Shown here one piece after another: positions 1-12,220 of a DNA stretch of 64,000 nucleotides. The stretch lies in the NCBI RefSeq assembly GCF_024586455.1, contig NC_065919.1, forward strand, positions 21,818,017 through 21,882,016, given 5' to 3'. Source of the stretch: Bactrocera neohumeralis. Its lineage: Eukaryota; Arthropoda; Insecta; Diptera; Tephritidae. Made by a program: the position numbers and the translations under genes. Each line of letters begins with the position of its first letter. Positions within the stretch are counted from its first letter, which is position 1. Below the pieces are notes generated by a model. It was not told the origin of the DNA. It searched no databases and saw nothing but the letters and a program-made list of their open reading frames with translations.

Positions 1-251
1 ATAAATCGTTGGCTGTTGGCATTTTTCGTATTTGCTTACCGCAAGAGTCGCGTCACCATTTAAATGTTGCACCACATTTGAAGCTTTCGCTGTTGTTGTG
101 AGGCAATAGCGTTGAAAACTGTAGTGACACTCATTTTGATGATTACATAAGTACACAACTCTTGCTTTTTTTAAGCGAGCAGTTTTTATTGCATTGCATA
201 ACTGAAAGTTTTACATAATAAGCTGAGGGTGGAAGCTTTTAGGGATGTATT

Positions 252-1545
252 TTAAATGCATTTTAAGCGCATTATGCTTTCAAGCTTTGAATTTTGGTTA
301 ATAAGTGACGTTACCGTAGTAGTTCGGTTCAATAGACCCGAGTTTGAAAGCCACGAAATATTAATAATTTTGAGCTTGAGTCGCAGTGTTGAGCATGCGT
401 CGTGAAGAGCTGTATTTAGGACATTCGTAAATGCAGACACGCCCTTTTCAAGCGCTTCCTGTGAGTTATACACGCAAAGTCTAGGTATCTGTATCTACAG
501 AGATCCCAGTTTGTATTCCTGGTATTTCTCTTAATCTCGTTACCGATATTTGCTGCCAATTTAATGGAGTAGTAGATGTACCTATGGTTGGAGAACGACG
601 GTGTGCACTATATTTTTGTTTAGTGTGTTTGGTAGGTTCCTCACTTCGATTAGCTACCACTAGACTACTTTGTAAAATATAATTGAGTAGGGACTCATCT
701 CGCTGATTGATGTCGGGGCTGCCCCAAAACGTATGAAGAGCGTTAACATCAGCACCTGCTTCCTTTTGCTGGATGTAGCCGCCAGCCTTTTGGAGCTCTG
801 CCGTAAGTGTCTCGCAATCGTATGGCATATAGCAGGGTGCTAGGAGTAAAGAATCATCCTTGGCAACCTTCACTGCCACAACCATCAGGTCGTCTGCGAA
901 AAGACTGAAGACTAATATGGGAATAAAGAGTTTTTTTTCGCCAATGTCGCTGTTCTTACCTTTAATTACGCTCGTGGTGTATGTATATCTGTGATTTTAG
1001 CTTGATGCAATCCCTAGTTCCTGGACCAAATCTGCGTCGTAGCCGTCCTTTTCTAGGTTGAGAAGAAGCTCGGCAGAGGTGCTCTTACTATTGTGGTGGT
1101 TCACTTGGAGTACGCTCAGCTCTTGGTGTTGGATCATCAGAATGCTGACTGAGTTCTTTTTCCACCTCCACCTCCTGTAGGACAAATGAAGTCGCCATGA
1201 TCTTTTCCATGCCGAGATCCATTTCCATTTCACTCTTCTGTCACGTGTTTTTGTTGCCGTCCGCGAGGTGGCGCTTCTTGAGTAGAAGGATCACGCTTCC
1301 AACGCCACACGCCATCTTCCCGAACCTCCAGTCTCTAGTCGGCAGGTTCGGATTCTGTCGTAGTAGTAGTCGCAGAGCATGTTCCGGGTCCACCACAAGA
1401 GGTATGGTTATCTCCCGAAGAAAGTTTCTTCTCGAGTAAAATGAGGTCCCCCAGCAATATATACTACAAAGTAAGGTTTTCGACTCTGAAGTTATTAATC
1501 TTTGAGTCAAAACCAATGGCAATAAGCAAAACATGATGCACAACC
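252..1545 (-). mobile_element. Degenerate LINE: ORF1-like (DUF4780-type) piece followed by endonuclease domain
   Basis: On the minus strand, 1,241-1,543 translates to a stretch containing LLRQNPNLPTRDWRFGKM, which resembles the DUF4780-type domain found in ORF1 of several insect non-LTR retrotransposons. Then 997-1,233 gives LSVLQVNHHNSKSTSAELL, and 481-885 gives VAVKVAKDDSLLLAPCYMPY followed by GADVNALHTFWGS. These match the start and centre of an apurinic-like endonuclease (EEP fold), including the usual G-D-x-N-x-x-x-x-x-W-G region. Frameshifts and stops separate the pieces, so the copy is dead. No reverse transcriptase follows; the element is truncated near 250. The clade (Jockey/LOA/R1-like) is a guess from memory. 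Confidence 0.72.
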
Positions 1546-1699
1546 TTAGATTAAAATTAAATTTTTAATAGTTGTTGTGAAATAATATGACATTGATAAA
1601 TTGAGGTGTGAATTTCTTTTTCATTATTGCCAAAGACACCACAACGAGTTTACAACAGCTGCTATTTTCTTTCTTTCATTGGGGGTGTTGTTTACATGG

Positions 1700-1935
1700 T
1701 GGATCCCAAATCTAACGCACAACCCTGTGGAGGGGATGTTTCGCTTTCTCACTTTAGCTCGCCTTCAAACGTATGTTTTTTGGCTACCCAGAGAAAACTT
1801 GGTCTAAGACCGGAAGTCGTGAGTTGCTTGAGCCATATGTAAAATAATCGTTTCCGGCCACTCCCAAGTGAATGGCGCTCAGAGAACTTTTCTCACTTGC
1901 GTGAACTTCTACACATGACTCCGTCCTCCATAGTG
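1700..1935 (+). repeat. Dispersed repeat C, copy 1
   Basis: This stretch is closely repeated at 33,225-33,475 and 38,098-38,335. Shared landmarks are CCCAAA.CCNACGCACAAC, a TTTCGCTTTCTCACTTTAGC block, the phrase AAGACCGGAAGTCGTGAG, and CGTGAACTTCTACACATGAC. Short overlapping ORFs exist but none resembles a known domain. It is probably the untranslated part of a retroelement, but I cannot name it. Confidence 0.75.
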
Positions 1936-3739
1936 TGAACTAGCTTTTTAAAATGTTGAGCTTTAAGAAATAATCTCCAGAACTTCACTTCACAAAATGA
2001 GTACTTCAAGTCTTCTTACACGGCCGCTGCGGCAGGAGTGACAATAATTTGTCAGACGCGGAGTATAAGAACAAAAAAGAAAACTCCCAACTAACATCAG
2101 AACTATGTTGTAGTAGCTGCTTGGTAAACATGCTAGTTTTTTCAGTCATAAAGCTTCATCAGTAGTTCTGAACCAACATCAAACTTGCCAAGGTCTATCC
2201 ATTCGTTAGATAACATCAAAACTTGTTTCACAAATCGGAGGCAATTATGTATAAAAATATTTCTATGTAATTTAATCTCTACAGCTAATTAAAATATTTA
2301 GCCCATTGGAGTTAAGCCATTAGAGGCTCTTGAAAATATAAATATTATATGATATTTAAACATTTATTGTGCTTTCATAATCAGATTTTGATTTAGTCAA
2401 GAAAAGCTGGATGACGAAGAAGTCGAATTTTTCAGTTTGTACGTTCCCTGTGCACTCAACTTAAGTTAGTGACTTATAGTATATTACCAAATATCAGAGA
2501 ACTATGACATGCACTGTGAAACTAGCTTCGATGAGCCTTGGGGACGACTTGTAGCCAAATCAAGGCTTTACAAAGTTATGAAGTTGCGAATTACAACCAC
2601 TTTAAGAGGCACACCTGGTCTGAAATTTCGAAAAAATAAACCCATAATATATTCTTACATTTTGGCTAGCTGAGTGGAACTAAGGGCTATGTAGATGTGA
2701 GGCGATTATATAGAAGTAAAGCATTAGGAAATCGCTAAACGCACCAACTACCACTAAAATTCTAAAATATTATTTTTTTTTAGTAATTTTTCAATGCCAT
2801 AAATATTTTCTCATTACATTAACTTTAATTTTCCTCAAATTTCCTACCCTTCAGTGCGCTTTGTAAGTGCAACGTCTTGGTAGGTCCACATCAACGCCGC
2901 TCGTAACGCGCATAACTCTTCGCCTATTTATTGGCAATTTGCATGTATTTACGTATGCACCGTGTGTACGTTACTCGTACTTAATGCTTTACGATGCGCA
3001 ATGAAAAGCGAATTTTAATGCGCTAAATTACGAATTAATAGTCAATACTCAGCTGCAAAAGTATTCGTCTACACGGATATTGAGCTCACGCCTTGCATGA
3101 TTTTCGTCTAAGCGGTAATTAAAGTGCAGTTGCTAGGCGCTGTTTTCGCTTAAAAATAAATATATTTTTTCCCCGTTTTGTTGCTCGAAACGAAATTGAA
3201 AGTTTTTTCTAAAAATAAATTATGAATGTTAAAGATGTTAAAGATTTATTAGACACGTGCAGTTGAATTGAAAGAAAAATATTTCGCATGCAGAATGCCT
3301 GCTGTGAGTTGATGGGTGAGTGAGCTTCAACAAAAACGTGTATTTAATTGTGTGCTACATATGAATGTACGAGTATTTTATTGAATTTTTGAAACTATTC
3401 GCACATTTTGCTCATTTTATTCCTATACTACTGACAAGAAAGTTAATTTAAACTTTGTGTTGTTGTTGTAGTTGCTACAGTTGCAGAAAATATTCGCTGA
3501 ATAATTTGGAGGAAAACACTTGAGAAAGATTGTGCCTGATGAAATAAAAATCTGGGTCCGTTCCGGTTGCGGAGACCCCACTGTCATGTGAACAGCCTTC
3601 TTAAACATTGCTGACCATTTTTCGTTAGGCTCAAAGCGAGGTTAAGTTAGATCGTAGGGTTGATCCAAAATCAATGATTCTCACTTTTACAGATATTCCT
3701 CCTTTATGCTACTCATAAACTCCCAAAAGTGGATCACAA
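1936..3739. other. Non-coding AT-rich stretch
   Basis: I see no gene, no recognisable transposon domain and no structured repeat here, only short stop-broken frames and A/T runs. Confidence 0.6.
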
Positions 3740-4040
3740 AATCCTCATAGATCGACAACGCGTTTTGAGCTTATCACAAATGTATTAAGGTGGTTTATAT
3801 CCCTTACAAGTTAATCAGATTTTGCAGTTACCGCCAATCTGCTGTTTACCGGGCAAGTCAAACAATAGGAAGAAGCTTAAAACTATTAAATGAGGTTGTG
3901 CACTCTTTGAGTCCGCTCGAATGTCGAAGTAAATGCACACATCTCTGAAGAAAGCTGCAGATCGGATCAGTACGTCTACTGCTGCCTTAATGGCGACCAC
4001 CTCCGAATGACGCTACAGTGGTCTGGTCGTAGGAGATAAG
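3740..4040 (-). mobile_element. LINE RNase H fragment
   Basis: The minus strand reads VAIKAAVDVLIRSAAFFRDV then CIYFDIRADSKS. This is like the RNase H domain carried at the C-terminus of some LINE ORF2 proteins, where a D-S-R/Q-A-A-I-K-A motif follows a beta strand; the catalytic-motif residues are partly mutated. The flank at 3,740-3,830 matches the terminal part of the LINE fragment at 46,020-46,090 (CGACAA.GCG.TTTGAGC.TATCACAAAT), which supports a common family. Confidence 0.6.
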
Positions 4041-4154
4041 ACTTTATGGAAAGCTACGGACGGAAGGCTCCATAAAAACTCTCCCTTAACTTCTATTTAT
4101 CAATGAAAAAGCTCTCTTTACCTCTTCGCGCACCGACAAATGTTATATATAGTA

Positions 4155-5094
4155 TCGGGTGATTTTTTTGAGGTTAGGATTTTCATGCATTAGTATTTGA
4201 CAGATCACGTGGGATTTCAGACATGGTGTCAAAGAGAAAGATGCTCAGTATGCTTTGACATTTCATCATGAATAGACTTACTAACGAGCAACGCTTGCAA
4301 ATCATTGAATTTTATTACCAAAATCAGTGTTCGGTTCGAAATGTGTTTCGCGCTTTTTTATCGACACATTTTGTTCAGCGATGAGGCTCATTTCTGGTTG
4401 AATGGCTACGTAAATAAGCAAAATTGCCGCATTTGGGGTGAAGAGCAACCAGAAGCCGTTCAAGAACTGCCAATGCATCCCGAAAAATGCACTGTTTGGT
4501 GTGGTTTGTACGCTGGTGGAATCATTGGACCGTATTTTTTCAAAGATGCTGTTGGACGCAACGTTACGGTGAATGGCGATCGCTATCGTTCGATGCTAAC
4601 AAACTTTTTGTTGCCAAAAATGGAAGAACTGAACTTGGTTGACATGTGGTTTCAACAAGATGGCGCTACATGCCACACAGCTCGCGATTCTATGGCCATT
4701 TTGAGGGAAAACTTCGGAGAACAATTCATCTCAAGAAATGGACCCGAAAGTTGGCCACCAAGATCATGCGATTTAACGCCTTTAGACTATTTTTTGTGGG
4801 GCTACGTCAAGTCTAAAGTCTACAGAAATAAGCCAGCAACTATTCCAGCTTTGGAAGACAACATTTCCGAAGAAATTCGGTTATTTTTCGGCCGAAATGC
4901 TCGAAAAATGAAAATTGGACTTTCCGAATGGACCACCTAAGACGCAGCCGCGGTCAACATTTAAATGAAATTATCTTCAAAAAGTAAAGGTCATGAACCA
5001 ATCTAACGTTTCAAATAAAGAACCGATGAGATTTTGCAAATTTTATGCGTTTTTTTAAAAAAAAAAGTTATCAAGCTCTTAAAAAATCACCCGA
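4155..5094 (+). mobile_element. Mariner DD41D (rosa-type) element, internally deleted, with both ends present
   Basis: A 940-bp element flanked by the dinucleotide TA on both sides, the usual mariner target duplication. The ends are inverted: TCGGGTGATTTTTT at 4,155 and AAAAAATCACCCGA ending at 5,094. The transposase start codon at 4,268 opens MNRLTNEQRLQIIEFYYQNQ, which is the first helix-turn-helix region. About 35 codons later the frame runs into the middle of the catalytic domain in another frame. From about 4,365 to 4,937 the catalytic domain is uninterrupted: FSDEAHFWLNGY (first Asp), WFQQDGATCHTA (second Asp) and CDLTPLDYFLWG (third Asp). There are 41 residues between the second and third Asp, hence DD41D. 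A full-length mariner is about 1.3 kb, so roughly 400 bp are missing, including most of the DNA-binding domain. The element is non-autonomous but has ends that a related transposase could recognise. Confidence 0.88.
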
Positions 5095-5226
5095 TATATT
5101 GTTTTTATTTCTATAAATATCACTCAAAGATTAGTCAGTTGCACCACTTCTGAGATCATTCATTAAAGCTAATAAAGAAAGGAAGTAGAGAATTCGAATT
5201 TACAGAGAATCTTCGACCAATTTATT

Positions 5227-5658
5227 TCAGTTAACATTAAAAAAAATGATTTTATAGAAAATACTTGTATGTCTACTGATAAAACCCAGAAGAATTGGGT
5301 AAAACAGATTATTTAGGTAACAGATTTTACTCCATATTCTTGCAAATACTGGGCACTTCGATTCCGATTTTTTGGCGATCGAATCCCTCAGACTAGAGAG
5401 GCCAATATTAGCAACTTCGTTTATAACAAAATTTAACCCAAAAATAATAGAAACCATTGATCTCTTTTTACTGCACAGACCCACTACAAAGATTGCCTTC
5501 GGTCTTTCAGGCTTTTCAACCAGATAATTTTTGATAATATCCCTATCTCGATATGAGGTTGACTGGAAAGCTGTTTGAATATCACTGAATATGACAATTC
5601 GTTTCTTATGCATTTTTTCCCCTAACATAATAACGGATGGCCTACTGACACGGTACAC
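5227..5658 (-). other. Unidentified open reading frame of 143 codons
   Basis: An open frame with no confident homology. It contains KRIVIFSDIQTAFQS near its N-terminal third, which faintly recalls the I-F-S-D-S-Q-A-A motif of LINE RNase H domains. The rest is not recognisable and there is no convincing start context. It is most likely a decayed retroelement piece rather than a gene. Confidence 0.3.
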
Positions 5659-5879
5659 CTTATCTGAACTGAGCTAAGAATTGCCAATTATGTATACATA
5701 TGTGCACTGACATTTTGCTTCCTGGTTCCGCTTTCCTAGCACCAGTTATATACGAACCGACAGTACACAATTATGAGAGGCAATATGTTACAACAGAGAG
5801 TATCACAATATAGTTTTGGTCATCTGACGGCTGTTTGTTTCACCAGGCGTACATATGTTCTTTCAAGTTACACAAATAT

Positions 5880-6200
5880 TTTTATTACACAATGAAAAAT
5901 TTAGCAAAACCGGATAACAACTACACCTACTTCCCAAACATCAATGAAGTTATCACAATAAAACTTTATACAAATAGGACCCCTAAGATATTTCATCTTA
6001 TGCCCACGAATTGTAGAGGTCGAACTATTTATTTTTAAGGAACCAGGCATCGAAAATCTGAACACCCGGATGTATGGTTAATTTTTGACCAACCATTTCA
6101 GTCAACTTGTGAGGTCGAGTATTGGGACAGTATTCCTTGTGCCAAAAATTTTGAATTCGGGTCAATACTTCTTTTAGTCCTAATCTATCAGTTAATATGT
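5880..6200 (+). repeat. Dispersed repeat E, copy 1
   Basis: Paired with 34,500-34,870. Shared strings include CGGA.AACAAC.ACACCTACTTCC, then further on CCTTGTGC.AAAAATT and GGGTCAATACTTC. Order is the same in both copies. No coding potential is recognised; it could be part of a retroelement. Confidence 0.55.
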
Positions 6201-7214
6201 GAGAAATCTTAATGAAATTCAGAAATGTAATATATGTATGTAAATAATGTTTTACAGCACCTGAAAGTACTGCTCCGCCTTTGATCTTTTCAAATTGCGA
6301 GAGTACTCCGCTGCTCAAATTTTATCATTATACTTGTATGCTTCACAAATGCTTCCTATATTTTTTATTTGCAGGATAACAGTAAAACGAACAATAATTA
6401 TTCATAATAATTTTATTGCACAATAATATGTATACCCCGCTTTTCACAATGGCGTGCTCGCTTCCTTCCTTTAACCCTGAGTGCAAATATGCACATATAA
6501 GCACAGTAGGATTTTTTGGCAAAATTTCACTTGCTTCAGCTTACTGTTGCATAAATTTTAATAATTTTGTTATTTTTAGCCATTTTGGCGAAACCTGCAA
6601 AACTCCTACTGAAAGCCTCCTTCATATACATATGTATGTATGTAAGTATAATTGTTCGCACCGCAAGAGCACCAAGAAAGTGCCCTCAACCGATCCGGTA
6701 CTTTCAATTCTGCAAACGCCCGTCAGCCACGCAGCAGCTTGTTTACACCTGAGTACCCAGTGGTATTTTCAGGTTTTCTTTTGTTGTTTTACTTGACCCA
6801 AGTGTCAAAAGCTTATTGGTTAATTTTCACTTAAAACTGTCAAAGTGTCAAAAACATGACGGGCAGGGAGGAGAACAAAAGGCGGCTAAGCGCGCTTTCA
6901 GCTACTTTAACAGTAATGTAAATACGTACGTATGTAGGTATATACAAATTATATATAGATAGTATATATATATATACATAGACTCGCATATACGTACTTT
7001 CAGCATCCCAGTGCTTTTCACTTTTGCTTTACGGCATCACGTGCGTAAAACTCTTTATTTACATATACATACATATATCACTTCATATATAGACATAAGG
7101 GTGTGCTATTTTTAGGCATTTCTTCAATTAAAAATAGGCTCTTCAAGAAGGCAAGAAATTTACATCCAAAAAATTTAGCTCTGGATATTAATATTAAGAG
7201 GAGCGCTTTCCATA
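6201..7214. other. Non-coding stretch with AT microsatellites
   Basis: No gene seen. Around 6,910-6,985 there are short tracts of ACGTATGTA and a run of alternating TA. These are ordinary insect intergenic simple repeats. Confidence 0.5.
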
Positions 7215-7870
7215 CATGGTGATCTTTCTTTTTATATTCGCAACACCATCACCCATCTGGAGACGCAGCATTTATTATTACAGTGAAGAGAATATAGCAG
7301 CCTTAACTGAGAATGTATACGAAGACCGTGGAGAGTCACTTCGGCGACTTTCGCAGCAACTCGGACTAACGTATGGAAAGACTTGGCGCATTTTACGTCG
7401 AGATCTTAAATTGAAAGCGTACAAAATAGAGCCAAAATAGAGCTTGGGCAAGAACTGAAGCCACTCGAACTTCGCAAGCGACAACACTTTGCCCGATGGG
7501 CTCTTGAAAAGTTCCAAGAAGATCCGACGTCTTCGAGTCAAATTTATTTTCGGCGATGAGGTTCATTTGTGGCTCAATGGGTATAAACCCAACCCAACCA
7601 GAAGAGATTTAAAAGTTGCCTTTTCATCTAGAAAAAAACAACGCTTTGGTAAGATTTGTCAAATGGATTCATCGGTCCATATTACTTCAAAAATGAGTGC
7701 GGTGAGAACGTAACCGTTGATACATGAAATTGAAGCTCATGATCTCGGTGACATTTGGTTTCAACAAGACGTCACTTCCCACACATCGCATCATTCAATG
7801 GATTTATTTAGAGAACACTTTGATGAGTAGATAAGTTAACATTTTGGGCTTCCTCCTCCTTAAAAATGCT
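7215..7870 (+). pseudogene. Decayed mariner transposase, rosa/DD41D-like
   Basis: Frames around 7,275-7,435 read EENIAALTENVYEDRGESLR followed by LSQQLGLTYGKTWRILRRDL, the second helix-turn-helix region of a mariner transposase. After a stop, the frame continues as ELKPLELRKRQHFARWALEK. Near 7,545 FGDEVHLWLNGY holds the first catalytic Asp, and near 7,740 LGDIWFQQDVTSHTSHHSMD holds the second. The part around the third Asp is gone and several stops and frameshifts intervene. No terminal inverted repeats are evident. This copy is distinct from and more decayed than the one at 4,155-5,094. Confidence 0.8.
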
Positions 7871-8639
7871 TAGCCTATTTTTCAGTTGAAAAGAGTACGT
7901 TAAAAATGACACACCCTAATACAAAAATGTCGCCACTAATGAGTCGTTTAACAGCCGGTCAAATGGTCAGTAGCCGCCGGCCGCTTAAGCTCTTAAACAA
8001 ACTCTTCATTGTCAAGCACGCATCAAAGCGCAGCGGCTCAGCACCGACGTACCGCAACCGACGAGACATCCACCAACAACAACAACAACTATGCGATCAT
8101 TTACGGCATTTTTGTTTTTTTTAGCGGCACTTGTGCGTCTTTTTAATTGTGTCAATTGTGTGATGAAGTGTGGCGCGCGGCGACAAATGAAGTGCGCAGA
8201 AATAATTGCTTTTAAAATGGAGAATTAAAGCTTTTTGTGTTGCCGTGCTATTGTTTATATTGTTATTGTTTTTTACTATTTACCGCAAATAGTTGGCGGC
8301 TAATGATGCACACTTTAGGCAGCGTGTGAATTAAAAGTGATCTCACATACATATGTATACTATATATGTATGTTTACATTTAATAATTTTTTTTGTAATT
8401 TGCAAAATCCACGCGACGAGCTCCTTTTATGGCATATTTAATCAATTTATTAAAGATATATTTTATTTAGATACATTTAAAGTCTTTTTCATTCCTCAGC
8501 TTTTCACAGTGCTTTTCTCTTGACTTTTGCACGTGACTCTATGTTACATAGTTACTTTACTATTTGAAAACTATGGTAAAGTGAGCATCATTAATACACC
8601 ACTCTATAGTCTATAGTCTCCTCTTTTTCTGCTTCCTGG
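7871..8639. other. Non-coding stretch
   Basis: No gene or element recognised. It contains a CAA-rich tract near 8,070-8,095 and AT-rich sequence. Confidence 0.5.
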
Positions 8640-9075
8640 TAGCTTCTACAATAGGCATCGAATACTATTCCCAGTCTGCTGTCATGTCTGCCAATTATAT
8701 AAGGACGTGTTAGCACTCCTACTGAAGTTCTTATGTCATTCCTTTTGAATTCTCATAGTCGGCATGAGCGGCGCTTTGTCCATTCAAGTCATGTTTTCCG
8801 GCTTTTTGGGCAAATCAGAGATTGACTTCAATGAAACTCAGCTGTATTTATAACATGTTTGTCGATTAAATATCTTCAAGTCGCAAGAGTCATAAAAAAC
8901 CCTATTTTCCGGATTCTATTTGTAGGGTGGTGCCTCTTTTGGATAGTTCATCTGTTTCACAGTTACCAGAAATATCATTATGTCTTGGAACACATTACAA
9001 GTTTATCGTGAAATGTGATGTTACATCACCTAAGAGATCAAAGCACTCCTTCACCAAGCCCTAAGAAACAGTAGT
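8640..9075 (-). mobile_element. LINE RNase H fragment
   Basis: The minus strand reads CVPRHNDISGNCETDELSKR, the W-V-P-G-H-x-x-I-x-G-N-x-x-A-D-E-L signature of the last RNase H motif in LINE ORF2 proteins, here with the first Trp and the Ala mutated. Stops flank it on both sides. It is a short dead remnant; its family is not resolved. Confidence 0.6.
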
Positions 9076-9700
9076 GATTTTAAAGCTGCTTGGATATCTG
9101 TCTATATAAATACTAGGGTCGCCAGTGGTCCAAGTTCGACCAACAGTAAATACAATTTATTAAAAATGTTAATAGTTTTTAAATTTTATTGAGAATATGT
9201 ACAAAATCCAAAATAAGGTTTAAAAAAAAAATTACAAAAATAGATTTAAAAAAATTAAAATTTGTATTTCATTTTCGTGCAAAATCAGAGTTCTTCTGTT
9301 TTTGGCCTTATTTTTCCTTAAATAAACAATCGATTCAAATCGGTCAATTTGAATTTGTCGCACCTGCGAAGGGATACCAAAGTAATTAGTATACAAAATT
9401 GATGAATTGTGTGAATGAAAAATCAAAAAAATCTCCAGAAAAAGCTCCATTTTGAAATATTTTTAACAAAGAAAATATCTTTGACCAATGAAAACGCAGC
9501 ACCGCGCTTGTAGTTGTTGTATTCGCTAAATTTGCATTTTTACATACATATGTTCCCGTTTTCGTACTCTGTGCACTTCTGCACGTCTTCTCCTTTCCAA
9601 CGGTATAAATTTTATCCATATAGTATGTCATCAGTAACCCAGTTAAAAAGGGAACACCAAAATTTTGTTATCGTAATTATGTATAGATATTCCTTGTTGT
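9076..9700. other. Non-coding AT-rich stretch
   Basis: No gene or element recognised; A-rich from 9,200 to 9,260. Confidence 0.45.
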
Positions 9701-9719
9701 GAGCATACTCCTTTTCATA

Positions 9720-10330
9720 CCAAGAAGTCTTTCTTTAACTGCTGTAATCTGGTAGACGGAAGGCGATTTTGCGGTCTAATTTTTCTGAAAAGGCATCACC
9801 TCCCAATCGAGCATCTAGTTTGGACCGGTAGGCAGCACAACGTTTTTCCGCGTACTTGGCTTTCGGACTTCTCGGTTCATTGACCTTAAAATTGGCCATT
9901 CTTAGCCTTCTTCCTCTCCTTTTTTTCTAACCATACTTTGGGTTTGGTTCCGGCTGTCGCTGGAGATTGGCTCATCTTCAGCTCCAGGGTTAATACCAGC
10001 CCATGCAGCTTAGCTGCTGTCTTTGTGCCAGCTACTTTCGAGTTCGTTAGGAACGCAGATTTCTTGTTGGAACAACTAGTAGTTTTTACTAGTTTTTTCC
10101 AGGAAATCCGAGCTCCCGTAATTTTTTATCGTTTTACTACACTTGTTCATATTTCTGACCACCGAGTGTAGGGGTTCTCTTGCGCTTAACCCTCGCTACG
10201 CAAGTATGGCTATGATATAAAGGAAGGCATCAGATATCATATCCTCCATTCGAGACTGGGCTGTTTGAGGTTTTTGAGGTTTCCAGTCAGGTTGATGTCA
10301 TGACACCTTGATCCAGTCATTTTTCGTACC
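9720..10330 (-). mobile_element. Possible LINE ORF1 fragment
   Basis: The minus strand around 9,745-9,880 reads PRSPKAKYAEKRCAAYRSKL then DARLGGDAFSEKLDRKI. This is a basic, charged stretch like those in ORF1 of LINEs of the type seen at 252-1,545. Upstream there are further stop-broken frames. The similarity is weak and based on composition plus general resemblance only. Confidence 0.35.
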
Positions 10331-11614
10331 GCCACCCATAGTAAAACTATTTATTTGAATCTTCTGTTACACAGGAGCAACGGCCATCCAACTAAGAAGT
10401 CAGACTTTAGCTAGATAATTTCTTGCAGCAACAGGGGCGAACTGTTAGAGGAAATATTATCAAATAATTTGTGCTGGTGTGTACAACTTTGAGCACTGCA
10501 CTTAGGTTTCCAAACACTGGCGGAAATTTTTCCTACAGGGTAGCGTGTGAAATGTACGCGCGTATATAAAGAATTGTGGTGGCGTGCTAAGGGCGCGTGG
10601 CAAACAGAAACGAATCGATCACCAAATAACTGTTATTATTTGTGGCGATATGATTTTATTTTCCGCTGTAAATACTTTACCTTTGTTGCATGGCTATTAC
10701 TGCGAGTGACTGTTGGATTCCGGACCAATACGGCGCAATACGCGTATTTAATTGCAATTTTTTTGCGCTGGTTGGCAAATCGAAGCAATATTACAAATAA
10801 CCTACACATGTATATAAACTCACGCACACACATATGTATGTCACATGTCACTCGGCTGCTGCAGGTAGATATATACATACATATAAGGTATACGAATTAT
10901 ATATATGTATGATGGCCAACAACCAAGTTCGCTGCTTAAGTCTTTTACGACAAATCATGCAGACATTTGTGTGTGCGTGTGTGTGTTGGCGTTTTCTTGC
11001 GCACACAAAGGCGATTTGTACGCTTTTTACGCCATTCACGCTTCTGTTATGCTTGTCGGCATGATTGTTACGTGGGATAATGGGAAATTATTGATGATGT
11101 GCAATTTTCACCAATCACTATCACCGGCATCAGTAGCAGCAGCAGCAGCAGCCGCCTCAGCACCGGTGCGTACAAAAACAATTATGTATTTGTGGCAAAT
11201 AAAGAAAATTAAATAAATAATAAGTAAATGTAATGCGGCATGAAGCATTTAACGGTCTTATTATTTTTGCACGTCTACTTAGCGTTGCTGGCGCACCGCA
11301 CAGCGTCCATTTTTTTCAATTTTTGTTTTGTTTTTATTTGTAAATTTTTCTCAAATATTTGCTGAGGCATTGACAACGTTCACTTTCTAAAACGGCGTGA
11401 GTGTGCCGTTAACATGGCATGCGTAGGTGAGAGTAAATTTAATGAGAAATTGAAAAGTTCACTTGCAGAAATTTGTTTATGTAATGAGTGAACAAGTGCT
11501 ATTGCTGTAGTTGTTATAGTTGTTGTTGTTTTTTAGATACTAAGATTTGGCAGGTCAGAAGCAAGTGATTTGGGAGACAGTAATCTGAATAATTATGAAT
11601 AAAACTACTGCTAG
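10331..11614. other. Non-coding stretch with GT microsatellite
   Basis: No gene seen. It holds a GTGTGT tract at 10,966-10,989, a GCAGCAGCAG tract near 11,136-11,155 and several CATATGTA motifs. Overlapping short frames on both strands look like simple-sequence artefacts. Confidence 0.5.
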
Positions 11615-11693
11615 GGGCAAAAAATAGTAAGACTTTATTCATAATTTTAAAATTCTTGATTTTTTCTTCAAAATCTATGTCGTCCGCATTAAG
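11615..11693 (+). repeat. Half copy of the GGGCAAAAAATAGTAAGAC-ended MITE
   Basis: About 80 bp align with the left half of the complete MITE at 23,217-23,357, from the terminal GGGCAAAAAATAGTAAGACT to the internal GTCG.C....AAGG. The right half is absent. The same end sequence also opens the mariner remnant at 29,962. Confidence 0.65.
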
Positions 11694-12220
11694 GGGTAAC
11701 GTGGGCTTACGTGTTTCAAAAAATCGAATTTTTTATTATCTTATTAAATTCTACAACATCTCTAGAATATTGTCTTAAATTTTCAACTCGATTCGAGTAA
11801 TAGTTTCGGAGATGCAGCCTTGAGAACTTGTGCGCTCGAGGCTGGCTAGGCGCGTTTAAAGACGGCGCACTTAGTCTTTAAACGCGTTTTTCTCGAAACT
11901 GTGTTGTTGAAGTCGGTTGGCGAGATTTCTCGAGAACTACTCAAACGATCTTCATGAAATTTTAAACAGGTCTTTGAGATACTTTCATTTATTTTGTAAA
12001 AATATCTGGCACAAATCCAATTTTCAGTGTTTTTTCCTTCGCTCAAATTCTAAGTTATGGTTTTAACTAAAACATGTATTCCTTCCACTTTAACTGATGC
12101 TGTAAGGAGTCATCTTGCCAACGCGGGATCATCTTTTTTTCGAAGGGTCACCGGAAATTGCGTACAAATGGCCGAGTTTTAAATACTTTTTTTCCAAACA
12201 TTTCAGAATTTCTTTGTTAA

